A stretch of 5,654 nucleotides of DNA, taken from an uncultured Clostridia bacterium. GTDB taxonomy: Bacteria > Bacillota > Clostridia > Oscillospirales > Ruminococcaceae. The stretch is from positions 1 through 5,654 of the forward strand of contig CAMVBT010000172.1 in the NCBI GenBank assembly GCA_947165805.1, read 5' to 3'. The notes beneath the pieces were generated by a model, which did no database searches, was not told where the DNA came from, and saw nothing but the letters and a program-made list of their open reading frames with translations. Shown piece after piece: positions 1 through 5,654 of the stretch; the stretch's first letter is position 1, and each line of letters starts with the position of its first letter. Made by a program: the position numbers and the translations under genes.

Positions 1-209
1 TGTCGATCGTGAACACCGACGAGGGGTTGCTGCTTCGTATACGGGACAGCGGAATGCCCTTCGATCCGACCGAGTATGAGTACGATGAGGATATATATGA
101 AAGCACCAAGGGTATAGAGATAGTGAGAAAGCTCACGACGGACATCACCTATATCCGGTGTATGGATCTGAACAATACGATACTGAAATTCCAACCGACA
201 ATAAAATAA
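1..209 (+). CDS. C-terminal fragment of an RsbW/SpoIIAB-like (HATPase_c_2) ATP-binding protein
   Basis: The frame is open to the left edge, so this is only the end of a protein; the first complete codon is at 3-5. The GTG at 9 is probably an internal valine, because the strand before the ATP-binding motif already includes it. What is seen is a block reading IRDSGMPFDP near the start. This matches the D-x-G-x-PFDP ATP-contact box (G1/N-side of the Bergerat fold) in anti-sigma serine kinases. It is followed about 18 residues later by KGIEIVRKLTTDITYIR, matching the second glycine box and following helix (usually GxGIxLIRxLxDxVxY), and by a closing N-T-I-L-K-F strand. Proteins of this family bind ATP and either phosphorylate an anti-anti-sigma (STAS) partner or sequester a sigma factor; some are output domains of larger proteins. 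The upstream N-box and any fused domain are outside the window. The stop lies 16 bases before the NRPS start, so co-transcription is likely. Family is fairly sure; the partner and exact role are unknown. Confidence 0.72.
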   Translation, partial: SIVNTDEGLLLRIRDSGMPFDPTEYEYDEDIYESTKGIEIVRKLTTDITYIRCMDLNNTILKFQPTIK

Positions 210-210
210 C

Positions 211-216
211 GGAGGT
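211..216 (+). promoter_or_regulatory. Ribosome binding site of the NRPS gene
   Basis: A full GGAGGT stands nine bases before the ATG at 226, an ideal spacing for a Firmicute. In the NRPS frame there is a TAA at 202-204 and no other start codon between it and 226, so this site and that ATG together fix the start of the synthetase. The gap between the two genes is only 16 bases. It has no room for a promoter or terminator, so the NRPS message must come from a promoter further upstream, left of the window or inside the preceding gene. Confidence 0.9.
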
Positions 217-225
217 ATTCGCACT

Positions 226-3200
226 ATGACACACATCAATGACACAGCGGCCGATATCGCATTTGTACCGGTAACAAAGAGGCTCGAAAAAGCCTGCTCC
301 GCGAACCCGGGCAGGACGGCGGTGATATGTCGGAACGAATCTGTCACTTATAAAGAGTTCAACGAGCGGGTGAACAGAGTCGCAAACGCTCTTCTCGAAA
401 AGGGTCTCGAAAAGGAAACTATCGTTGCTGTAATGGCTGACAGGTGCATCGACGCTTATGTCAGCGAATGGGCTGTCCTCAAAGCGGGCGGCGCTTTCGT
501 GTTCATTTCCCCGTCTTACCCGGAGGAACGCGTGAAGTTCATACTCGAGGATTCCGGAGCGAAATATATCATAACGGACGAGCTTTCCGCCGGAAGAATA
601 CAGGAGCTTAGCGCCGTCCCCTCCTGCGAGCCGCTCGCGGTCTCCGGGCTGAAAAAGCATGAGAACGCAGGCGACCCCGATGTCGTCATCGAGCCCGGAG
701 ACCTCTGCTACTGCATCTATACCTCCGGCTCCACGGGCAGACCCAAGGGCGTTATGATAGAGCACGGGAACCTTGCAAATTTCGTTGACCCGAACCCGAA
801 AAACCGCGAGACTGTCGGCATCACCGACCGTGCTCATGTCGTGCTCGCCATAGCGGCGCTCACCTTCGACTTCTCGCTCATGGAGGAGTTTATCCCGCTG
901 TCGAACGGGCTTACCGTCGTACTCGCGACCGATGAGGAGATACATGACCCGCTGATGCTCGCGGAGCTTATGGAAAAGAACGGCGTTGACTGCATGATGG
1001 GAACGCCGTCGTATTTCGCTATGCTTCTTTCCGTTCCGCAGACGAAAAAGGCGCTGGCAAACATCGTTTCATACGACCTCGGTGCCGAGGCATTCCCCGG
1101 CGGGCTGTACAAAAAGCTTTCGGCGGCAAGCCCGAACGCGTACATAATGAACGGCTACGGGCCTACGGAAGCGACCATAAGCTGTACTATGAAGGTGGTG
1201 GAGTCGGACGACGATATCACTATCGGCGTGCCGTCCGCGAATGTCTTTGCCTACATCATAGGCGAGGACAACACCGAGGTTCCGGAGGGCGAGCTCGGCG
1301 AGCTGCTGATATGCGGCGCGGGTGTCGGCAGAGGATATATAAACCTGCCCGAAAAGACTGCGGAGGTATTTATAACCTTTAACGGTATGCGCGGCTACAA
1401 GACCGGCGACCTTGCGAGAATAAACAGCAGCGGCGAGATAGAGTTCCACGGCCGCCGCGACGATCAGGTGAAGCTGCGCGGCCTGCGCATCGAGCTCGGC
1501 GAGATCGAGGAAGTGCTGAACTCTCACCCGCTCGTGCGGAACGCAGCCGTGACCGTATATGAGGACAGGTGGCTCTGCGCATATTATACGGTCCAGCCCG
1601 GTCACGAGAACGAGATAGATGACGATAAGCTGCGCGATCACGCGGCGAAGAGACTTGCGCACTATATGGTGCCTGATCTCTTCATCAGAATGGACGAGAT
1701 GCCGCTTACCGACAACCACAAGATAAACAGAAAGGCTCTCCCGAAGCCCGCTATCGGCGCGGGCAGCGAGGGCGGCGCTCCGAAAAACAACACGCAGAAG
1801 CAGATATTCGATATCGTCGCGCAGGTCACCGGGAACGACAGCTTCGGCATTGCCACGCCGTTCGTGCGCGCGGGGCTTACCTCGCTCGGCGCGATGCAGC
1901 TCAACGTGCTCCTTTCCGAGGCTTTCGGCAGAGCGATAAAAACGAGCGACATATTCCTGTATGATACCGTCGAGAAAATGGAGGGCTTTATCCTCGCCGA
2001 AAAGGAGGAGGCTCTCACAGCTCCCGCAAAGGACGGCGTCTTCCCTCTCACCGGCTCGCAGGAGGGCATTTTTGCGGTCTGCGACAAGAACCCGGGCAGC
2101 ACGCTCTACAATATCCCGTTCCTGTTCACGCTCGGAAGCGGGACAGATACGGACAGGCTTCGTGACGCACTAATAAAGACTGTCGCGGCTCACCCGTATC
2201 TGAACACCGTGTTCTTTGTCGCGGAGGACGGCGCTCTTTCGCAGAAGCAGGGCGATGCGGCATCTGATATACCCGTGATAAAGCTGTCCGACAGCGAATT
2301 TGAGGCGAAAAGAAAGGAGCTCGTGCGTCCGTTTGAGCTTCAGGATCAGCGTATGTACCGCATAGAGATATACAAAACGGACAGCGCGGACTATCTGTTC
2401 ACGGACTTCCACCACATTCTCGCCGACGGAAATTCCTACGACGTATTCTTCGAGGATCTCGACAGGGCATACAGGGGCGAGGAGCTGCAGGCAGAGACAT
2501 TCAGCGGCTATGATGTCGCGGCGGAGGAGGCTCATGAGCGCAGCCGCGGCAGATACAAAACGGCTGTTCAGTATTATGACAGCGTGTTCTCCGGACTTGA
2601 AACAGAGTCGCTGCCCGTTCCCGACAACCATGACGAAACACCCGCAAAGGGACTTCTGAACAGAGAGCTCCGCATTACGCCGGAAAAAGTACGGGAGCTC
2701 TGCGAGGGCGCGTCCATTACGCCCAATACGCTGTTCACGGGCGTGTTCGGCATAGTCGCGGCAAGGTTCTCGAACGAGCGCGAGGCTCTGTTCGCGACGA
2801 TCTACAACGGCAGAAACGATTCGCGGCTCACAAATACCATGTGTATGCTCGTCAAGACGCTTCCCGTGTATACGAAATTCGACGCTTCCACAAGGCTTAC
2901 CGCCTACTTCTCGGAGCTTCAGGATCAGCTTATGCGGTCAATGGCGAATGACATTTATCCGTTCTCGGAGATATCGGCGAAGTACGGTATCAGCTCCGAC
3001 CTGCTTTTCGCGTATCAGGCGGAGCTTACCGACGATTACCCGATAGGGGATACTTTGGCGCGCGGCGAGGATCTTTCGCTCGACCGGCCGAAGGAGCCGC
3101 TTCTGCTGCAGGTGCGTCTGCGTGACGGCAAATACGTCCTCGAAGCGGAATACCGCGCTGATATGTATTCCGAGAAGATGATAGCCGGTATCCTCTCGGC

Positions 3201-5654
3201 TTATGACACAGCTATGTCCTCGGCGGCTTCGGCAGTGCGCGCGGCTGATGTCGCTGTGCTTTCCGGCGATATCGAGCGCGAAATGGATGCGTGGAACGAT
3301 ACCGATGTCGAATACGATACCTCACAGACGGTAATTTCGATGATCGAACGAAGCGCCGCCGGATACCCAGACAACACAGCCTGCGTCTTTGAGGAGCGCA
3401 GTGTGACTTACCGGCAGATGAACGAGCAGGCTGACCGTATCGCGGCATACCTCATCGAAAAGGGCATCGGGCGCGGCTCGGTGGTCTCGGTGCTTGTCCC
3501 GAGGCATGAGATAATGCTGACAGCCTCCGTCGGCATACTTAAGACAGGAGCAGCTTATCAGCCTCTCGACGCCACATATCCGGGCGACCGCCTGAGCTTT
3601 ATGGTCGAAGACAGCAGCGCGTCTCTTCTCATAACGACAAGCGGACTGCGCGGAAAGATAGAGGACTATGGCGGAGAAGTCCTGCTGCTTGACCTCGGAA
3701 ACGAGGACGGGAAACTGAATGAAGCTCTGCCGGACGCCGCGAAAGCAAAGGAGATACTGAAAGCTCACAGAGAGAAGAACGGCAATGTCAGACCGTCCGA
3801 TCTCTTTACACTTCTGTACACATCGGGAACGACCGGCAAGCCCAAGGGCGTTCGCCTTACTCACGGGAACCTTGTCAGCTTCCTCGAATGGTACAGGCGT
3901 TTTTACGATCTCACGCCCGACTGCGCGGTCGGCGCGTACGCAAGCTACGGGTTTGACGCGAACATGATGGATATGTACACTCCGCTGAGCACGGGCGCGG
4001 CATGCGTTATCGTGCCGGAGGAGCTGCGCCTTGATATCGAGGGCATGAGCCGTTATCTGAAAAAGAACCGCGTGACTCATATGTTCATGACTACGCAGGT
4101 GGCGCGGCAGTTCGCCGAGACTGCGGACCCCGGCTGCATAAAGTATCTTTCCGGCGGCGGCGAGGCTCTCGCGCCTATGGAGCCTCCGAAGGGCTGCGAA
4201 TTCTACAATGTTTACGGACCTACGGAATGTACTATCTATTCCACCGTGTTCAGGATCGATAAAAAGCGGGCGAACAACCCGATAGGAAAACCGCTCGACA
4301 ACCTCAGGGTCTACATCACCGACCCCGACGGGCATCGTCTGCCGCCGGGAGCTGTCGGCGAGCTCCTTATCGCGGGTCCTCACGTCGCGGACGGCTATCT
4401 TAACCGCCCCGATAAGACTGCGGAGGTGTTCATCGACAATCCGTTCGCGAACGGGAATGAGACTTACCGTCCCGCGTACCGTTCCGGCGACGTGGTGAGA
4501 TTCCTCCAGGACGGCAACATCGAGTTCATCGGGCGCCGCGACGGTCAGGTGAAGATCAGGGGCTTCCGTATCGAGCTGCCCGAGGTCGAGGGCGTTATCA
4601 GAGAATTCGCGCCCGTAAAGAACGCGGCTGTGGCCGCATTCGACAATCCCGGCGGCGGCAAGTACATCGCGGCTTACATCGTTACAAAGGACGGAAAGGA
4701 CATCGACGCCGATGCCCTGCGCGAGCATATTCTGGCGTCCAAGCCTCCGTATATGGTGCCGGAGGTGATAATGACCATAGACACCATTCCGCTCAACCAG
4801 AACGGCAAGGTCAACAAGCGCGCCCTGCCCGCGCCCGTAAGAACGGCGGAGCGCATAGTCCCGCCGAAGACCGAAACACAGCGGAAGATATTCGACTGCG
4901 TAGCCGAGGCGATAGGGCACAGGGAGTTCGGTATCACAACCGATATCCGTTACGCGGGACTTACCTCGATAACATCCATAAAGCTGAACGTGCTGCTGTC
5001 AAAGGCATTCGACGTATCCGTAAGGAGCTCCGACCTGAAGGAAAATCCCACAGTCGAGCAGCTCGAAAGGTTCCTGCTGCACAGTGAAAAGATCACGAGC
5101 CATGAAAAGCAGGAAGTCTATCCGCTCTGCTCCACGCAGGAGGGAGTATTTGTCGACTGCATGGCGAACGCGGGCAGCACCGTATATAACATTCCGTGTC
5201 TTTTCAGACTCAGCGACAAGCTCGACCTGATGAAGGTGAAGCAGGCGGTTGAGCAGGCTGTCAATGCTCACCCGTATCTTAAGGTACAGCTCTTCATGGA
5301 TAAGGACGGCGAGATACGCCAGAGAAGAAACGACGACGAGCCGTTCGATGTACCCGTGCTCAGCGATCTCGACCGTGATGCCCTTGTGCGTCCGTTCGGA
5401 CTGCTTAACGAGCGGCTGTTCAGGATAGAGCTTTACCGCACCTATGACGGCAACTACCTGTTTATGGACATACATCACCTCATCGCGGACGGCTCTTCGC
5501 TCGCGCTGCTGCTCTCGGATATTTCGAGGGCTTATGCGGGAGAGACGCTTGCCGGGGAGTCATATACGGCATACGACCTTGCGCTCGACAACGCGGCCCG
5601 CAAGGCTGACGGTGCGTTTGAGAAGGCTCTCGCGTTCTACGACGAGACATTCTC
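226..5654 (+). CDS. Non-ribosomal peptide synthetase, A-T-C-A-T-C..., 3' end outside window
   Basis: A single open frame of 1,809 complete codons runs off the right edge without a stop. Reading it gives, in order: adenylation domain A1 (about residues 18-505), carrier T1 (522-592), condensation C1 (604-1022), adenylation A2 (1034-1533), carrier T2 (1549-1620) and the first ~180 residues of condensation C2 (from about 1630). Cytoplasmic multidomain enzyme: A domains form aminoacyl-AMP and load it onto the phosphopantetheine arm of T, and C domains make the peptide bond. The protein opens directly with an A domain, with no starter C domain or signal peptide, which fits an initiating module. The ATG at 226 is the only possible start after the in-frame TAA at 202. 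No epimerisation, methylation, thioesterase or reductase domain is present in the visible part, so product length and release chemistry cannot be told. Both modules are alike in sequence and appear to derive from module duplication. NRPS identity is certain; the product is unknown. Confidence 0.97.
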   Translation, partial: MTHINDTAADIAFVPVTKRLEKACSANPGRTAVICRNESVTYKEFNERVNRVANALLEKGLEKETIVAVMADRCIDAYVSEWAVLKAGGAFVFISPSYPEERVKFILEDSGAKYIITDELSAGRIQELSAVPSCEPLAVSGLKKHENAGDPDVVIEPGDLCYCIYTSGSTGRPKGVMIEHGNLANFVDPNPKNRETVGITDRAHVVLAIAALTFDFSLMEEFIPLSNGLTVVLATDEEIHDPLMLAELMEKNGVDCMMGTPSYFAMLLSVPQTKKALANIVSYDLGAEAFPGGLYKKLSAASPNAYIMNGYGPTEATISCTMKVVESDDDITIGVPSANVFAYIIGEDNTEVPEGELGELLICGAGVGRGYINLPEKTAEVFITFNGMRGYKTGDLARINSSGEIEFHGRRDDQVKLRGLRIELGEIEEVLNSHPLVRNAAVTVYEDRWLCAYYTVQPGHENEIDDDKLRDHAAKRLAHYMVPDLFIRMDEMPLTDNHKINRKALPKPAIGAGSEGGAPKNNTQKQIFDIVAQVTGNDSFGIATPFVRAGLTSLGAMQLNVLLSEAFGRAIKTSDIFLYDTVEKMEGFILAEKEEALTAPAKDGVFPLTGSQEGIFAVCDKNPGSTLYNIPFLFTLGSGTDTDRLRDALIKTVAAHPYLNTVFFVAEDGALSQKQGDAASDIPVIKLSDSEFEAKRKELVRPFELQDQRMYRIEIYKTDSADYLFTDFHHILADGNSYDVFFEDLDRAYRGEELQAETFSGYDVAAEEAHERSRGRYKTAVQYYDSVFSGLETESLPVPDNHDETPAKGLLNRELRITPEKVRELCEGASITPNTLFTGVFGIVAARFSNEREALFATIYNGRNDSRLTNTMCMLVKTLPVYTKFDASTRLTAYFSELQDQLMRSMANDIYPFSEISAKYGISSDLLFAYQAELTDDYPIGDTLARGEDLSLDRPKEPLLLQVRLRDGKYVLEAEYRADMYSEKMIAGILSAYDTAMSSAASAVRAADVAVLSGDIEREMDAWNDTDVEYDTSQTVISMIERSAAGYPDNTACVFEERSVTYRQMNEQADRIAAYLIEKGIGRGSVVSVLVPRHEIMLTASVGILKTGAAYQPLDATYPGDRLSFMVEDSSASLLITTSGLRGKIEDYGGEVLLLDLGNEDGKLNEALPDAAKAKEILKAHREKNGNVRPSDLFTLLYTSGTTGKPKGVRLTHGNLVSFLEWYRRFYDLTPDCAVGAYASYGFDANMMDMYTPLSTGAACVIVPEELRLDIEGMSRYLKKNRVTHMFMTTQVARQFAETADPGCIKYLSGGGEALAPMEPPKGCEFYNVYGPTECTIYSTVFRIDKKRANNPIGKPLDNLRVYITDPDGHRLPPGAVGELLIAGPHVADGYLNRPDKTAEVFIDNPFANGNETYRPAYRSGDVVRFLQDGNIEFIGRRDGQVKIRGFRIELPEVEGVIREFAPVKNAAVAAFDNPGGGKYIAAYIVTKDGKDIDADALREHILASKPPYMVPEVIMTIDTIPLNQNGKVNKRALPAPVRTAERIVPPKTETQRKIFDCVAEAIGHREFGITTDIRYAGLTSITSIKLNVLLSKAFDVSVRSSDLKENPTVEQLERFLLHSEKITSHEKQEVYPLCSTQEGVFVDCMANAGSTVYNIPCLFRLSDKLDLMKVKQAVEQAVNAHPYLKVQLFMDKDGEIRQRRNDDEPFDVPVLSDLDRDALVRPFGLLNERLFRIELYRTYDGNYLFMDIHHLIADGSSLALLLSDISRAYAGETLAGESYTAYDLALDNAARKADGAFEKALAFYDETF
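277..1740 (+). other. NRPS adenylation domain A1 (loading module)
   Basis: Complete AMP-forming adenylation domain, residues about 18-505. Core motifs seen: VTYKEFNERVN (A1, ~41-50), LKAGGAFVFISPSYPEER (A2, 85-102), YTSGSTGRPKGVM (A3 phosphate loop, ~165-177), TFDFS (A4, 213-217), NGYGPTEATIS (A5, 309-319), GELGELLICG (A6), YKTGDLAR (A7), GRRDDQVKLRGLRIELGEIE (A8) and NHKINRKAL (A10), with catalytic Lys499. Asp215, the residue that usually holds the amino group of an alpha-amino acid, is present. My hand-aligned pocket residues (GrsA numbering 235-517) are D F M M D G G I S K, which I cannot match to a known substrate. Divergent points are FIS instead of PID in the A2 motif, GAEAFP instead of GGEAL, and His in place of Gly in A10. 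Being first in the protein, it should choose the starting residue of the peptide. Confidence 0.93.
1789..2001 (+). other. NRPS peptidyl carrier domain T1
   Basis: About 70 residues (522-592) with the four-helix carrier pattern: QKQIFDIVAQVTG, then FGIATPFVRAGLTSLGAMQL, a central helix ending LLSEAFG, and IKTSDIFLYDTVEKM. The phosphopantetheine attachment serine is Ser553 (codon 1882-1884) in GLTSL. Canonical NRPS carriers read LGGxS at this place; here the sequence resembles the DSL box of fatty-acid and polyketide carriers, with Thr in place of Asp. It sits directly after A1 and would carry the first amino acid to C1. Confidence 0.88.
2035..3291 (+). other. NRPS condensation domain C1
   Basis: Complete condensation domain, residues about 604-1022, between T1 and A2. 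It begins FPLTGSQEGIF (C1 motif, ~606-616) and contains FHHILADG (728-735), the catalytic HHxxxDG motif with second His at 730 and Asp at 734. Later it has YNGRND, and TMCMLVKTLPV aligned with the usual C5 motif (xGxFVNTLP), then DIYPFSEI (C6) and SSDLLFAYQ (C7 area). The usual RHExLRT motif is replaced by AHPYLNT (655-661), and the YxDYAxW motif has lost its Trp. It should join the T1-bound amino acid to the T2-bound one. No epimerase precedes it, so an L-accepting (LCL-like) type is the default reading, not proven. Confidence 0.9.
3325..4824 (+). other. NRPS adenylation domain A2 (first elongation module)
   Basis: Complete adenylation domain, residues about 1034-1533. Motifs seen: VTYRQMNEQAD (A1), LKTGAAYQPLDATYPGDR (A2), LLYTSGTTGKPKGV (A3, ~1196-1209), GFDANMMDMY (A4, 1242-1251), NVYGPTECTIYS (A5, 1328-1339), VGELLIAGP (A6), YRSGDVVR (A7), GRRDGQVKIRGFRIELPEVE (A8) and NQNGKVNKRAL (A10), with catalytic Lys1528. 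It is closer to the textbook motifs than A1. My hand-aligned pocket is D A M F S G V I Y K, which shares six of ten positions with the isoleucine pocket DGFFLGVVYK known from the bacitracin synthetase. An aliphatic residue is therefore plausible but weakly supported. Confidence 0.93.
4870..5085 (+). other. NRPS peptidyl carrier domain T2
   Basis: Carrier domain, residues about 1549-1620, closely similar to T1 (shared pattern F-G-I-x-T-x-I/F-R-x-AGLTS, then a helix reading KLNVLLSKAF). The attachment serine is Ser1581 (codon 4966-4968) in GLTSI. As in T1 the GGxS signature of ordinary NRPS carriers is absent. It should hold the second building block and, after C1 acts, the dipeptide passed on to C2. 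Confidence 0.87.
5113..5654 (+). other. NRPS condensation domain C2, N-terminal part, cut by window edge
   Basis: First ~180 residues of a condensation domain (from about residue 1630). It opens VYPLCSTQEGVF, contains STVYNIP and NAHPYLKV (in the place of RHExLRT), then LVRPFGL and DIHHLIADGSS. The last has the HHxxxDG motif complete at 1750-1756. The visible end, YDLALDNAARKADGAFEKALAFYDETF in outline, aligns with the C4 area of C1. The same differences from the textbook motifs as in C1 recur. Its presence shows that at least one more module follows to the right. Confidence 0.88.

Noticed and set aside
9..11. GTG at 9 as the true start of a 66-residue protein.
   Set aside because: The frame is open further left, no ribosome binding site can be seen, and the fragment starts in the middle of an ATPase fold. 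A 66-residue version would lack the N-box and could not bind ATP.
210..225. A promoter or terminator between the two genes.
   Set aside because: The gap is 16 bases, filled by the GGAGGT site and its spacer. There is no inverted repeat or T-run and no room for -35/-10 elements.
145..1719. Minus-strand open frames of 266 and 216 codons (145-945, 1069-1719) opposite A1.
   Set aside because: Same cause: they lie opposite the NRPS codons, with no plausible ribosome binding site context or protein family. The 1069 end again is a TCA serine codon in the synthetase.
3322..4920. A 532-codon open frame on the minus strand opposite adenylation domain A2.
   Set aside because: It is in register with the NRPS codons, so its stops would need TCA, CTA or TTA codons in the NRPS. 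These are rare here: I saw no in-frame TTA and hardly any CTA. It ends exactly at a TCA serine codon (3322). The protein it would encode shows no recognisable family, while the + strand shows every NRPS motif.
2170..5478. Other minus-strand open frames (2170-2631 opposite C1, 4999-5478 opposite T2/C2) and short plus-strand frames at 1961-2173 and 3785-3967.
   Set aside because: All overlap conserved NRPS domains read in the main frame. Their translations are rich in Arg/Ser or low in recognisable structure, as expected of shadows of a GC-rich gene.

Overview
This window holds the tail of one gene and the first ~1,810 codons of a very large second gene, both on the + strand. The second gene is open to the right edge and encodes a non-ribosomal peptide synthetase (NRPS). 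Base composition looks moderately GC-rich by eye, Ile ATA and Arg AGA/AGG codons are frequent, and the ribosome binding site is a strong GGAGGT. With the RsbW/SpoIIAB-like ATPase fragment, this suggests an anaerobic Firmicute of the class Clostridia, perhaps a Ruminococcus-like gut or rumen bacterium. That placement is an inference; no marker gene is present.

Layout: bases 1-209 are the C-terminal end of an anti-sigma-factor-type histidine-kinase-like ATPase, whose start lies left of the window. A 16-base gap (210-225) contains only the ribosome binding site. From 226 to the right edge runs one uninterrupted frame with domain order A1-T1-C1-A2-T2-C2 (C2 cut off by the window). A is the adenylation domain, T the phosphopantetheine carrier and C the condensation domain. 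There is no N-terminal condensation domain, so A1-T1 looks like the loading module of an assembly line. C1-A2-T2 is the first complete elongation module and C2 begins a third. No epimerase, thioesterase or reductase is visible; the release step lies beyond the window.

How it works together: A1 should activate the first amino acid and load it on Ser553 of T1. A2 should load the second on Ser1581 of T2, C1 should join the two, and C2 should pass the dipeptide to whatever follows. The key catalytic residues are present in the domains seen: the A10 lysines, the carrier serines and both HHxxxDG motifs. The domains nevertheless differ from textbook NRPSs. The carriers have a GLTS(L/I) active site instead of GGxS, the C domains have AHPYL where RHExLRT is usual, and A1 has an unfamiliar substrate pocket. 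The tight spacing to a switch-kinase-like ATPase hints that the pathway is made under a partner-switching or similar signalling control.
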